Origin: Ischnura elegans
Lineage: Eukaryota; Arthropoda; Insecta; Odonata; Coenagrionidae
NCBI RefSeq assembly: GCF_921293095.1
Contig: NW_025791658.1
Coordinates: 3,658,001-3,722,000, forward strand
Length of the DNA stretch: 64,000 nt
Reading direction: 5' to 3'
Part shown: positions 32,631-44,311 of the stretch, in pieces
How the letters are laid out: every line of letters starts with the position of its first letter
Numbering within the stretch: the first letter of the stretch is position 1
Position numbers and translations under genes: made by a program
The notes under the pieces: model-generated
Databases searched by the model: none
What the model saw: the letters and a program-made list of their open reading frames with translations, nothing else
Told to the model about the DNA's origin: nothing

Positions 32631-34145
32631 CTAAACATGCATCCGCTTAGTGTGACTATACATTGAAGCCTTTGATTTAAAATGTTTTTCACAATGTTGG
32701 CACTTAAAAGGTCGATGGTCTGAATGGACAGAGTAGTGGACTCTTAGATTACCCATAAAAGTAAATCGTTTCTTACAAATGCCACACTCAAACAGTTTAA
32801 GTTTCAAGTGAAAATTCCTAACATGTATGAACAAGTTGCTGGAATGTGAATACCTTTTGGGACATAAATGACATGCAAATCTCTTTTCAGGATCATGAGA
32901 GAGCAAGTGCAATTTCAAATGACTACGATTCATAAATCCTTTCCCACATGCACCACATTTATGCAAGAGTTCTCCAGATTGGCAAACACGAACATGGGTT
33001 CTGTAGTACCACTTGACCATAAACCTCTTTCCACATTTTGAGCAGCAGTATTTCTTTTCCAAAGAGTGGCAGTATTGATGAAGTCCAAGTTCCGATTGGG
33101 ATGGAAAACAAACGAAGCAAGCACTACATGTATTAGGTCTGTCCATATTATGCACATATTTCATGTGCATTAACACTTTGGCTTTAAATGAGAAGTTCTT
33201 GTAGCATACACTACAAATATATTTACACTTGCTGAAATGAATCGCCTCATGAACTTTCAATTCAGACTCCGTAGGGAAAAATGTGTGACAAGTTGAACAC
33301 TTGTAGGAAACTACAGAGAGATGGCAAACAACAATATGCTCACGAAGTTTTGACTTTGAGAAATGTGGCTTAGTGCAGTAATCGCAGACCACAACCCCTT
33401 GAAACGGGTTTAACGCTGTTGTTGATGTATCAAGGTTGACTATTCCAGCACCCTCTTTAGAAATGGTTTTTAATTCATCTTCATCTTGATCACATGAACT
33501 CACCATCAAGGGAGGAGAAGAAACATAACTTGGCAGTTTTTCATGAAATTTCCTTTGCTTCACTTTCAAGCTCACATCTGATACACCTGCCTCCCCAGTA
33601 TTATCACTTATACATTTATTATTAACCAAAACACCATTACCTTTGCCTAATAAATCTGTGGTTAGTAGTGGTGTGGCTTCACACAATTTAGAATTTACAT
33701 GAAAAGTACTATCTTTGCTCCAGGTGTCCATCAAGGCACTATCTTCAGCCCTCTTGGTTTTCAAACTCTTCAACTGATTGTTTAAATTCACAAAGCTCCT
33801 GTGTTCGCACTGAAAATCATATTTCTTAATGTGCCTCACCAATTTCTTCTCACTTCTAAATTCTTTTTGGCACTTACTACAACATAATTTATTCTTCAAC
33901 AAACTCACTTCTCCAGACAACAACTTGTACTCCTCACTTGAAAGTATTAAGTCCTCACTTTGCTCAAAGCTATCCCTAGTTCCAGTCTCGTCATGTTTCT
34001 TGGCGTGAAGTCGTAGTTCCTCCCGAGAGATGAATTCTTCGTTGCACTTGGTACACCAACAAAACTCCACCTGCGGCAGTTCTTCTTCTTCCGTATCACT
34101 TCCAGCTTTCTCTGTCATAAATGTCCCAGCCACACTGCCTCTATC
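32631..34145 (-). CDS. ZAD-C2H2 gene A, exon 3 (zinc-finger array)
   Basis: The 505-codon terminal exon starts after TTTATAG at 34145 in phase 0 (Asp-Arg-Gly-Ser-Val) and ends with a stop at 32631. After an acidic stretch (DTEEEEL) come about eleven C2H2-like units: two N-terminal (FCWCTKC, LCCSKCQ), a Ser/Thr-rich spacer of about 130 residues, then nine in near-tandem from VVCDYC to FKCQHC. The second unit lacks a clear final His pair and the seventh ends in Cys (C2HC). Linkers only partly match TGEKP. The product is a sequence-specific DNA-binding regulator in the nucleus. The exon is open throughout and joins in frame to the ZAD exons at 40045-40179 and 41593-41742, for a protein of about 599 aa. 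Confidence 0.95.
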   Translation of the reverse strand, partial: DRGSVAGTFMTEKAGSDTEEEELPQVEFCWCTKCNEEFISREELRLHAKKHDETGTRDSFEQSEDLILSSEEYKLLSGEVSLLKNKLCCSKCQKEFRSEKKLVRHIKKYDFQCEHRSFVNLNNQLKSLKTKRAEDSALMDTWSKDSTFHVNSKLCEATPLLTTDLLGKGNGVLVNNKCISDNTGEAGVSDVSLKVKQRKFHEKLPSYVSSPPLMVSSCDQDEDELKTISKEGAGIVNLDTSTTALNPFQGVVVCDYCTKPHFSKSKLREHIVVCHLSVVSYKCSTCHTFFPTESELKVHEAIHFSKCKYICSVCYKNFSFKAKVLMHMKYVHNMDRPNTCSACFVCFPSQSELGLHQYCHSLEKKYCCSKCGKRFMVKWYYRTHVRVCQSGELLHKCGACGKGFMNRSHLKLHLLSHDPEKRFACHLCPKRYSHSSNLFIHVRNFHLKLKLFECGICKKRFTFMGNLRVHYSVHSDHRPFKCQHCEKHFKSKASMYSHTKRMHV

Positions 34146-35914
34146 CTATAAACAAAATGAATGACGAAACTAAAAATTGCACCACCTTTTCTAGGTTCAA
34201 AATCACTTCAAAATACTTATGTCAACAAAATGCTTAAGAAGCATTTTAAAAATTTTTCGAGAACACTATGAATCGCATTTACCCACAGGTGGAACAAAAC
34301 CCTTAGGATGGGCTCGCGGGGTACACTCCTGGGGCAGGGACTGTAAGCGTTAGCTTTTCTCCTCTACCACCAGAAGGGGAAGGACAGGAAGGAGCAAGGA
34401 AAGGAGGCGCCGCCGCGATGAGAGCCCGACGACGCCTCCGGGGGAAGGACGGGGAAGGAAGGGAGGGGACGAGGAATCCTGCACCGTCACAAGGCGGGCA
34501 GGTCCTACTACTAACGAAACCATGCATACGCAATTAATATTCTAACCACCTTGTAGGATTATTCTATGAGGAAGAATAATCCAACGATCAAATCGTTAGA
34601 TCGTATTTACCCACAGAAGCCACGTACCTTTTTTCCCAGATATGCAAGTGATTAAAGAGGTTTGGGCGGCTTACACAAATTCTCCAAATTTTAATGTAAG
34701 CCATTTTCCGTCAAAATGCTGCCATCGTTTATTTCTTGAGAGTTAAGCATTTGTAAAGAAGGTCAAAATCACATTTCTGACATTATTTAACTTTAATAAT
34801 CATATCTCCATACTTCTGGGTTTCATCGCGTGTTTTTTTTCCCAACGACAGTTCCTCTGGCATTCCAACTGGCATCTTCAGGTCGATCGACAGTGGTTGG
34901 AATACGGGAGAAACTGTCGTCGCAAAGAAAATCCACGCCGTTAAACCCAGAAGCATGGAGACATCATCTAGACAACGCCGTGGGAAACTATACATCAAAT
35001 TCAATAATCATGGTATCACAACTTAAATTCATCGATTCACCAATGAATCACAATTTCCTCTATTAGACCGCACCCAAAAAGTGCAAAGAAGTTTTTTTCC
35101 TCACAAGTCAGCCGAAAAATGGGGGTGCATGGGATAAAGGAGGGTGCGGCTTACATGAATAAACACAAAATTACAGAGGCTTCAGCGAATTTTAAATTGA
35201 TGATTGGTAACCCGTTAAATTCCACATCAAATTAACCCGTAAAACCAATCATCAATTTCGAGAATGCAATTTAATCTACACTCGAGAAATTATATGAATA
35301 ATTTTTTGTTACTGTTCTGTTGCCATAACATTCAGAACAATGTCCTGAATCCAAAAATTATTAATTTTTATGGCTGAGAAGCCGGCCAAATTTATAAATT
35401 GATTTAACACTTTTTTTGTGTTGGGTCATTTTAACCAGGTCTATCCCTCAGTGTTACCGTAGCTATCAGTTCTGACGGCTCTCACAATGTATGACTTGCA
35501 AGAATAAAATATGAAGGCATATGCTACATAGTGCCATTCAAGCAAACTAAAAGACTTAATCTATGAATCTGAGAAACACGAGTGGCGTATTTTGGAGGTG
35601 GGAGCCGTTACAATGTGTACAATATGCCCGTAGTAATATTACGCTGCTCACAATTTTCTCATGACCACATGCGGCGTAATATTATGCCAAAGAATAAAAT
35701 TATATCTACTTTATTTTAATTAAATAATTGTAGCATAAGTGATGAATATTTAACTAGTTATGTGATTTGGGCAGAAATTAACATTCGAGCTTAATACATG
35801 GAGCACAAGCTTGCTTCATCGACAGTACGAAAACAGTAACAATCAATGCAAATAATTACTAGGAATAGCCCAAATTTTCCGTATTGCATTCATATTTACA
35901 ATTCATAATTTTAT
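34146..35914. other. Gene A intron 2: GC-rich and repeat-like pieces
   Basis: A GC-rich block at 34310-34510 has no recognised coding content. About 34855-34970 contains CTTCAGGTCGATCGACAGTG, like retroelement 3' junction sequence. 35194-35208 and 35244-35258 form a perfect 15-bp stem (AAATTGATGATTGGT). About 35634-35690 has inverted TAATATTACGC. No exon was seen. Confidence 0.45.
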
Positions 35915-36084
35915 TTAAGTATTCTTGGACTAGCCGCGGTGATAACTTTTACGGAGTCACCCGCAATGCACAAATTGTGCGAAAAATCCACAGAGGAAAA
36001 AAATCATTCGCCTTGACCGGGATTCGAACCCGGATCCCTCGATTTTCGGCCGAGTGCTTTAGCCAGTTAAGCTACCGAGGCGTC
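35915..36084 (-). repeat. tRNA-Phe-like SINE, most complete copy
   Basis: On the minus strand the head has A box TAGCTTAACTGG, anticodon loop CCGAAAA (GAA) and B box GGTTCGAATCC, followed by a body with CCTCTGTGGATT and GCATTGCGGGTGACTCC, ending at ACTTAAA. Position 33 is C, and a fixed tail follows the head, so this is a SINE and not a tRNA. It is the same family as 8510-8775. Confidence 0.8.
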
Positions 36085-36240
36085 ATTCTCCCCTGAAGAA
36101 ATTTGTGGACTATACCGGACAAGGTGGTATGGACTGCCGAGCATATTATGCGACCAGCAGTCCATGTCGTGCGCATGGCACCACAACCGGAGAGCAAAGC
36201 CCGAACTTTGAACACGAGATGTGTTCGCTCTAGACTTATT

Positions 36241-36323
36241 TAAGTATACCGGGACTAGCCGCGGTGATGACTTTTACGGAGTAACTCACAATGCAAAAAT
36301 TGTGCGAAAAATTGACAGAGAAA
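36241..36323 (-). repeat. SINE body fragment
   Basis: It carries the 3' body of the same SINE (ACTAGCCGCGGTGATGACTT, TTGTGCGAAAAAT) without the tRNA head. Confidence 0.7.
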
Positions 36324-36897
36324 ATTATAAATTAATAAATAATATTACAATTCTTTCATTATTAGAAACATTGTTAAAGAACTCAATTCTAACCTTATTT
36401 CCACAACTTGAGACTTGCGATCCGTACGGCTGATTTTTCTTCTCAAGCACAAGAGGCTGGAGTGAACAATCCATTTCCCTTGAGAACAGGAAGTCCAGAG
36501 AATCCGCAGGAATGTAAAAGGATGTGACGTCCATCTTAATAGAATACATAAATTATTTTAGTTGTATAAGGAACCTCTAGATACAAGTTCTTGCAAGTTG
36601 CAATTACTTCTTTACAAAATATCTTCAACATCTAACTGGAAATTTTCATAAACCACCGAAAATTTACTAATTTTTCTCAGAAGTAGTTATTTTTGTCCTG
36701 AATACAGAAAATACCACCTTCACAGATTTGGGGTGTTCATAGATAAATATGGTTGGACTGGGCAATATGCATCATTTATTTGGAGAACATTAACGCAAAC
36801 TGCTGCACAAGAAGGTATTCAAATGGAGTTGAGCCGTTTTTCAGCCACATCGATTTCTTTTCCGCCATTAACTTCTCAATTTCATGTCCACATTATA

Positions 36898-37460
36898 CAG
36901 GGTGTTTCAAAAAGGACTTTACAACTTTGAAAATTCATATAAATTTTATTAAACAAGGTACAGAGCTGGTTTTGGTGTTATTTTAAAGGAAAAAACTTCA
37001 AGTTTTTTTACCTTAAACTAAAGATGTTCTATGTGGCTTCCGTTGGTTATTCTGCAGACATCCCATCGGTAGTTGATTTCTTCCCAGACTCTCACTAGCA
37101 TTTCTGGTTTAACTTGCTCAGCAGCAGCGTAAATTCTTGCTCTAAGTTCAGCTAGAGTGGCCGGCAAAGGAGGTACGTACACCATATCTTTTATGAAACC
37201 CCAGAAGAAAAAATCGAGTGGTGTCAGGTCTGGGGAACGGGGCAATTGGCGCATCATGGCTAGTGAGAGTCTGGGAAGAAATCGACTACCGATGGGATGT
37301 CTGCAGAATAACCAACGGAAGCCACATAGAACATCTTTAGTTTAAGGTAAAAAAACTTGAAGTTTTTTCCTTTAAAATAACACTAAAATCAGCTCTGTAC
37401 CGTGTTTAATAAAATTAATATGAATTTTCAAAGTTGTAAAGTCCTTTTTGAAACACCCTG
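36898..37460. mobile_element. Mariner-derived palindromic element, 563 bp
   Basis: Ends CAGGGTGTTTCAAAAAGGAC and (reverse complement) CAGGGTGTTTCAAAAAGGAC are identical and flanked by TA. The inverted arms extend about 210 bp each (to about 37110, and from about 37255) with few differences, far longer than a normal mariner TIR. Confidence 0.9.
37018..37257 (-). pseudogene. Mariner transposase C-terminal fragment
   Basis: The minus strand reads LPRSPDLTPLDFFFWGFIKD, then PPLPATLAELRARIYAA and VRVWEEINYRWDVCR-ITNGSHIEHL. The SPDLTPLDFFFWG block contains the last catalytic Asp of mariner-family (IS630/Tc1/mariner) transposases. Part of this coding segment is repeated inverted in the other arm. 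Only the C-terminus is present. Confidence 0.85.
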
Positions 37461-37657
37461 TATTTCATTCCAAGGTGTCTTCTTTCAAAATTCTCATTGA
37501 GAAATACCAAAAATCTGTTACAAAGCCCATAAAAATAACAATTTCACAAAAATGTTCTCATAATTCATTAATTCGAAATAGGCCAAATTCCACAAATTTT
37601 TTGTCGATATTTTAAAAAGTTAGCGCGTTAATTTTTTCCATGAATACTCCCATAGAT

Positions 37658-38974
37658 CAGTATCGCAGCAAGGGGGAAGATGAATGGGTTCTGGACCCCC
37701 CAAATTTTAAAAACACAATCACATTTATTCCTAAAAGAAAAAAAATATTGAAAAATCATGAATTTACAAAAGATGTTTTTAAAATATGAAGTTTTTTCGC
37801 CAATGAAAAGTGTTAAATTTAGATTTTTACACTCTATTTAGTACTTGAGCACGCATTCTGTCCCGTGGTGGACCAATGGACGCGCGTGCAGGGCCTTGTG
37901 CCCAAGGTTATGCCAAATGAAATGAGACGAGGAAAACTCTTACCGAGTGCGGATTTACTTTGTGCGCTACTTGCGATGACTGCACGGCAAAACTCTGTAT
38001 CTGCACGTTCCCGGCTTTCGACAAACACTGAATGACACCCACGCCTGAGGCAAGGGCCCGGATGGGAAAGGGTTACTGACCCTCGAGTAACGGCCAAGGA
38101 GCCCTCACCGCAAAAGGGTGCTAGTGAAATCCCCTGGGCGGAGACCACGGGAGGGCAGAAAAGGTCAAACAGGGGAAACCCTGTGCAGGGTGACACTCGC
38201 CAAAGGAGCTGAAAGGGAAGGGGAGTAAGGACTCCATAGTACTGTGGTTTTCAAAAATTTCCCTCTGGTCTTAGGGAAGGCGCGCACTAGCACGACCAAG
38301 ACCACAACCTGTTTTTAGTTTAGTATTCGTTTGTACGTTTTCAGTAGTTGTTCATTATTCATAATGAATTGATGCATCATAACGTTTGATTAGGTAAAGT
38401 TATATTCTAAACATTAGCTTTATAACCATGTATAAACCAAAGGCATTATGGCCTAATAGGCACATATTTCCATTCTCAACACCTCCACCCAGAATCAGCG
38501 TTCCAAGGAATTTAAATACCCCGGTACGCAACGTGTTAATACATATGCTAAAAGTTAAGCATTCCACCTTTTTTGCAGCGATAATAGTTAGTTCTTAGGG
38601 CAGGCACACACTAGCACGACCACGACCTGCGGCACACAACCAGTTTCAGCATTGCAACAAATGGAGCGACGCGATTAGGCCAAGTGCGACTCGTAGGTCG
38701 GATCCGAGTCGTGCGACCAAAATTTTTGAATTTGGTCGTCCCCGACTCAGCAGTCATTGCGGCCAGAAATTACACACATTGTAATGGCGCGCCGCGCACT
38801 GACTCCGACCCGACCATACCGACTGAGCAAGGGGAAGGTGAATGTGTTTTGCTATCGTGGGTGTGGTCGTGCTCTGGTTGGAAGGTGTGTGACAGAGATC
38901 TGTCGTGGTCGTGGTTGCGCTAGTGCGCGCCTGGCCTTAGACCCCCCCAAACAAAATTCCTGGCTACCCCACAG
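37658..38974. mobile_element. hAT-like MITE, CAGTGRCGTA family, copy 3, with nested inserts
   Basis: The left end CAGTATCGCAGCAAGGG and right end GGCTACCCCACAG are flanked by CCATAGAT and CCATTGAT (7 of 8 match). The family body is recognisable at 37680-37845 and 38240-38274, then resumes at 38941. It is split by a GC-rich insert at about 37850-38235 (bounded by TAGTACT on both sides) and by the foldback at 38275-38936. Confidence 0.7.
38275..38936. mobile_element. Foldback element nested in the MITE
   Basis: The left side has AGGCGCGCACTAGCACGACC and the reverse complement of the right side reads AGGCGCGCACTAGCGCAACC. A further copy of the motif lies inside at about 38595. TTAG on both sides (38271-38274, 38937-38940) restores the host MITE sequence when one copy is removed. 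Confidence 0.7.
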
Positions 38975-39072
38975 CCATTGATGCTCCTGGAAACTCACCA
39001 TAAGTGCTCAGCTTGACAAGTCGATGGTCGCTTGATTTCATCAAGCAGGTTTTCGAGGGGGGTGGGAACATA

Positions 39073-39655
39073 CAGTGCAACCTCGATATAACGACACCCC
39101 ACGGTGCACTAATAAACACTCGCTATAGCGAATTGTCGCTTTACCGGGGGTGGAGCAAATAATAGCCAATATACCTCTTGCAAACAGATATACAGGAACA
39201 GGAGTGGTGCGGCGACAGATGAACATCTATCCGATAAACGTAAGCATAAATCCAGGCAAAAGGCGATGTTTTTTTGCATCACTAAATTTCCTTACTCAAA
39301 TAACGACTAACTATTCAAACAATTTATAAGCGCCGCACTGAATAAAAATCATGCAAAGCATTGTTTCGTCAATCATTGTATTTATCGAACGACAGTTTAC
39401 CACATAAATTTGAGACTGAGCACTCCATTAACTTCATTTCTAACAGATCGCTAGCAAATACAGAGGTTAAGGAGTCTTGATGAAAGTCTTCCGGCGGTGA
39501 AACCCTCGCTATGGCGAGAGCCAACACCGAAAGGGTCTCGTAAAAACGAATTTTTTAACACGCTTATTATAGGGTCAATTGACGGTGCATCGGCTATCTC
39601 TCGTAATAGCGGGGGTGTCGCTGTAGCCCGTACTCGCTTTAACGAGGTTCCACTG
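39073..39655. mobile_element. Tigger/pogo-like MITE, 583 bp
   Basis: Left end CAGTGCAACCTCGATATAAC and right end (reverse complement) CAGTGGAACCTCGTTAAAGC, flanked by TA. Subterminal CGCTATAGCG-type motifs occur at both ends. It lies in intron 2 of gene A. Confidence 0.85.
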
Positions 39656-40044
39656 TATTTGTGTCACGTGTGTTCGAGTAATGGGTCCATAAGTTGCTTA
39701 AAAAGCAAAAATAAAACACTCACAATGTCGCTTAATTGGGCAGAATAGACGGACCACACGCATATTTGCCCACAACAATACTTGAGGTCGTCTTAGTAAA
39801 GACGATGATATAAACGTTAGGATAACGTTTTGAACTGAATGTTTACATAATGGAGAGAAATTTATATGTAAGGATCGGTGAAAGATGGCCGATTTTCGTA
39901 TTTTAGCCCTTACCCTAGGATTGTAGCTCGTCCTTTTCTCAATATGAGGATGACATCGATTTTTTGGTAGTTATTTTGATACGCCGGCTTAAAAGATGGA
40001 GCTGTAGTAGGACAATTGCAGCATTCAAACCTTGATTTACTTAC

Positions 40045-40179
40045 CACCTTCTCTGCATGCATCCTCAACAAATAGTCCAGCGTGCTCCAGAGATTGTAAG
40101 TCAAGTTCCCGTGCCTCATAATCTGACGTAGACACTCAATGCAGATGAATTTGGAGAGGTCATCGTCCGGAGATGAGGC
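40045..40179 (-). CDS. ZAD-C2H2 gene A, exon 2 (second half of ZAD)
   Basis: Forty-five codons, phase 0 at both ends, after TTCTTTAG and before GTAAGT (a perfect donor). It reads ASSPDDDLSKFICIECLRQI, carrying the second Cys pair (CIEC), then the long ZAD helix ending LLRMHAEKV. It joins upstream to YGIE (41593) and downstream to DRGSV (34145) without a frame break. The D-D-D-L-S run before ICxxC is the usual ZAD spacing. Confidence 0.92.
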
Positions 40180-41592
40180 CTAAAGAATTAAAAGAGTAAC
40201 ATGTTCAGCAGAGTTGTAAATTCAAAGCATTGCATACAATCAGTGACTTTGTACGCAGTCATGTACCTTTTCCTGCACCAATAAAATACATCAATAGTAT
40301 AGGACGAGGAGGACAGTAAAGTAGGAAAGGATGACGTGGGAGCCAGCATATCTTTGTTGTGAATGTATTATGAACTTCACGTACTTTCGTTATTCTTTTG
40401 TATAGTGGTGTGGGCGTGTTACCGCCAAACATGTGCTTCCAGTCTGACTCGTGATCTTGAATAAAACCCATCATGGAACAAGAAAAGTTTTCTCTGCTGC
40501 CCATTATTTAACAATCTTCAGATTTGAATTTGACACTGAAATAAATGACCTTCAAATGAATAAGGCTTTGGGAATAGATGTAACTCCAGTAGAACTTAAA
40601 AAAAATAGGAGAGAAGTCTTTAACTCAACTGTACCAAACCATCTGCAATATGAACTAAACAGGAGATATACCTAGTCATCATTCCTATTCCTACGTTAAT
40701 GAAAATTTAGGTTTTAAAAAAATAATAAATATCTACACTTTCTGACTGCAAAATAACCTCGTACAAAGGAAAAAGGAAGTGGCCCATATAATAGTGAAGA
40801 AACACTTGAAGTAGGAATTGAAAACAACATGTAACACCGTAAGGGACGAGAAAGGAAATATTTTAGTTGAAAACGAAACAAAGTGAAGAGATGGAAAGAA
40901 TAGGAGATAGGCTTGGACGTTGACAGCAGCAGAGAAGTCACGAGTGGAAGCATTCGAAATGAGGTGCTACCGAAGAATGATGAAATTAAAATGGATCGAC
41001 CCAGTTTGTAACGAGAAAGTCCTAAGAAGAGTGGGAGAAAAGAGAAGCCTCCTAAAATCGTCAGGGAGGAGACAGGACAACTTAATTGGTCACAAATTAC
41101 TATACACGATGGCCTGATGAAAACAATCTTGGAAGATCAGGTGGAAGGGCAAGGGACAGCTTCGAATGAGTTATTACATAGAAACTAGCAATTATCCTCT
41201 AAAAATTCCATTAACTATCCTCTGTGATGAAACTTCTAACGCTTACAACATGATTACAAAGGTTATAGTAGACACCTGCAGCAATATTTCCGAAATATTA
41301 CAAACTTTTTGGGGTAACGATAATAAAAAGGCGATCCGTATCTACGTTATACACAAAAACAGCGCCTAAAAGTTAATAATTAGTCAAAATCAAGTGTTTC
41401 GTTAAACAAATATTATGTGGTACGTCACGACACTTAAATATATTCAACGAAGAATTATTCGAAGAGAAAACAAACGAACGGTAAAGCCATGCCTAATTTA
41501 TTTACGATACGGTTGTTGAGAACATCAATTTCACATGAAAAATGGCTAAGTTATTAGTAATAATACAAGATTGTCAGGAAGATGCTACTCAC
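40180..41592. other. Gene A intron 1 with a LINE fragment
   Basis: Apart from the LINE piece at 40880-41190 no feature was recognised in this 1.4-kb intron. Confidence 0.5.
40880..41190 (+). pseudogene. LINE reverse transcriptase C-terminal remnant
   Basis: The plus strand reads TAAEKSRVEAFEMRCYRRMM, KLKWIDPVCNEKVLRRVGEK, then RRQDNLIGHKL and QVEGQGTA-like decayed sequence. This is the thumb-tail of a non-LTR retrotransposon, antisense to gene A within intron 1. Confidence 0.8.
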
Positions 41593-41742
41593 TTCGATAC
41601 CGTATAATTCGTTGAGTTTCTTCGCCAAAGAGCAGCCGTCCCGGAACACCATGGTCGAAAATATATCCACAAAAGTCGGCTTCTTCTCATTGCAAAATCG
41701 ACAATATTCAACAACCGACGGAATACAAGGAAATCCATTCAT
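41593..41742 (-). CDS. ZAD-C2H2 gene A, exon 1 (start and first half of ZAD)
   Basis: Fifty codons from ATG at 41742 (MNGFPCIPSVVEYCRFCNEK) to YGIE, ending in phase 0 before GTGAGT. It contains the first ZAD Cys pair (CRFC) and the hydrophobic IF-LAKKL-ELYGIE segment typical of ZADs. The Met lies 13 residues before the first Cys, and a short in-frame leader is normal for the family. With exons 40045-40179 and 32631-34145 this gives a complete protein. The role is inferred from the family: a DNA-binding transcriptional regulator that dimerises through its ZAD. Confidence 0.92.
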
Positions 41743-42592
41743 ATTTCACAATAAACCCAGCAGGACCGTAATCAGACCGTAATCACCAAACTGAATGCCC
41801 ACCTCAATAACATTTCATATCATTTCGCAACTGTTTTATGCACGGTAGAAAAAGGTGGCGCCTTTCTCAAATGAGGAAAAGTGGGGGTACGCAACAACCA
41901 GCCAAGAAAAAGAATACGAATAAGTACTAAGGAAAAAGTGATTGGCGATAAAATTCAAAAGTTTCGCGCATAATCATTTAATTCAAAACCAAAGGAAATA
42001 GCGCTGAATTATGCGGATTTATTAAAATCATCGTTAAATCAATAATTCAATGATCGATGAAATTTTTATTTTTTATAGGTAATAACGCAGAATTGAATCG
42101 TAAATGAATCAATATTGCTTCCCAGTTTAGTTTTTATTCCATTTTAAATTTTATTAACGTAAAAAAAGAATCAAGAGCGAATTCGAAGTGAATCTCAACT
42201 GCTCACCAACTCATTTATTTTTGGTAAAGAAACTATACTGTCTCTATTTTTTGTGCAACACAATCCAGAGGGTATATTCTCCCATACTGTCCAATATAAA
42301 AATTGCGTCTAATGGAAGCTCTATAGTTAAACTTAGCGCGGAACCTTGTGAAACTATTAAGCTATTGCTAAGTTAGCTTTGGGTTTGTGCGCATTGGAAT
42401 GGATGGGGAAATTAGCATGAAACTTTGGAGTGCCTATAGTATTGCACTGTTATTTTTCAAGCGCTTCGCAGCTGTGTTTATTTAGTTCCAACCTTGAATA
42501 GTGAAAAAATGCAAATTGAAATGAAAAATAATATTAAAGTTTAAAAATAACATTTTTATAATTACTAAATTTTATTGTACAGAAGATTAAGG
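41743..42592. other. 5' flank of gene A, promoter not resolved
   Basis: AT-rich sequence upstream of the gene A start, with ATCGATG at about 42053 as a weak DRE-like motif. No TATA-Inr pair was convincing. Confidence 0.35.
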
Positions 42593-43260
42593 AGAAGAAG
42601 AAGTCGGCTATAAATGTAGGGACGTGGAATGTGAGGACAATGATGAGGGCAGGGAAGTTAGCAAAATATCAAAAGGGAAATGGATAAAGGGATGATATAG
42701 ATGTCTTAGGATTAAGCGAGGTGAAGTGGAAGGATGGGGGGGACTGTTGGAGTGATGGTTATAGGGTTGTATATAGTGGTAGGGAGGCAAGCCAGCGATC
42801 GAGGTAGCTTTATTATCAAACAGGGGATGGGTAAGCGTGTGGTAGGTTTAGACCAGGTGACCGATTTAGGTTTCTGGTGGTAGAAATTGAGGCACGACCC
42901 ACCTACCTTGCAGTGGTTCACTATAGCAATCATAGGGATGAAGAAGTAGATGAGGTGTATGAACAGCTAGAGGAAATAATTAGAGAAACCCTGGGTAAGA
43001 AAAATGCAGTAGTGATGGGGGACTGGAGCGCCTCGATCAGGAAAGGGTGGGATGGACATGAAATAGGAGATTTTGGACTAGGAATGACAAGGGAGAGAAA
43101 GCAGCATTTTTTTCAGGAGAAACAAATTAGTCATCACAAACACGTGGTTCAGTCATCATAAAGGGCGAAGGTACACATGGAAAAGTCCAGGGGATGTTGG
43201 GAGATATCCAACAGACTACATTATAGTGAGACAGAGGTTTAGGAATAGCGTGAAAAACTC
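42593..43260 (+). pseudogene. LINE AP-endonuclease domain fragment
   Basis: The plus strand reads INVGTWNVRTMMRAGKLAK, then IDVLGLSEVKWKDGGD, SDGYRVVYSGRE and, further on, VMGDWSASI, the ordered motifs of the exonuclease-endonuclease-phosphatase domain at the start of non-LTR retrotransposon ORF2. The expected Asn in the GDFNA-type motif reads GDWSA here. Stops and shifts occur at about 42690, 42805 and 43160. It resembles the minus-strand LINE at 53722-55015. Confidence 0.8.
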
Positions 43261-44311
43261 ACGCAGCTTCCCATTAGCGGATACATTGTAGCTCTGGGAA
43301 GAATCATGAGTCGCTGAACACATTTGCGGTATCAGTAGTTTATAAGTACTAAGCTAGTGACACTAGTTTGTCAATTCATTGCATCAGGTGGGTTAATATT
43401 AGATCACATTAGCAAATGATAATTTCGAATAATAGGTTCATGAGGTCACTTGGAAACTTTTACCTATTGTTTAATAACCCTACCAAGGTTTCTTTGAGAA
43501 TAAGGAAATATGAGAAAGTATGAGACAGAAGAAGACGTACCTCCAGTATGGTTTGTTCAGCATGTTTATAATGGTTCGAAATTCATGGTATATGCTTAAA
43601 TTACGTCATAATTTTATACCTTTTTAGTTTTTTTACTTCACAAAGCGACGGTCAACGGTAAATTTTTCTGCCTCTGAAACGTATATGCAAAGGATAATTG
43701 GAAATTATGGAACCAGTCGGTAATTATAAGGTATACTTCGAACATGAACACCGACACACATGGTTTTCGTCGTATTCACAGCAGGCCCGGAACAGGGGAG
43801 GGGAGAGACGCCCTTGCTTGGGTGGCATATTTCAGGGGACGGTAAAAATTTAAAAGTTTATTAACACCTTCCACTTCGATTAATTTTCCGAATATTGTGC
43901 TGCTATTCTTTAGTTATTTTTATCTGTGGTTCTCTTTTAAATGGTTCGTAGTGAAATGATATTTTCTAATCAAAGTATAGAACCGTGTAATAAATGTGAT
44001 CATTAAACATGGAGAACACAGCTATCGCTATACTCGAATGAAATCATTTTAATCCTTACAATGCATCATTTATCATGAAATATGAATTATTCATGTATAC
44101 TATGTATGTTTTACCATTTTTAAGCTTTCAAATTAATTATATTGTTCCTCTAAATAGTGCTAAAATTATGAAAATCCAATAACGAGATACACTCGTCAAT
44201 GAGCAGTTTGGCTTTGGAATCATGACGAGCGAGACTAGTCATTACGGAGCAAGGGATTAAAAAAGTTACATGTCAATCAAAATCAATGGTAACTAGGTGT
44301 GGCAATGCCTT
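43261..44311. other. Intergenic, nothing recognised
   Basis: AT-rich sequence between the LINE fragment and the transposon at 44312, with no gene or repeat recognised. Confidence 0.4.

Noticed and set aside
35915-36084. Functional tRNA-Phe gene
   Set aside because: C at position 33, a fixed SINE tail, and several copies with the same tail at 8.6 and 36.2 kb.
37834-38196. 120-residue Cys/Ser/Gly-rich minus-strand frame
   Set aside because: It falls exactly within a GC-rich insert in a MITE; high GC lowers stop frequency, and nothing is conserved.
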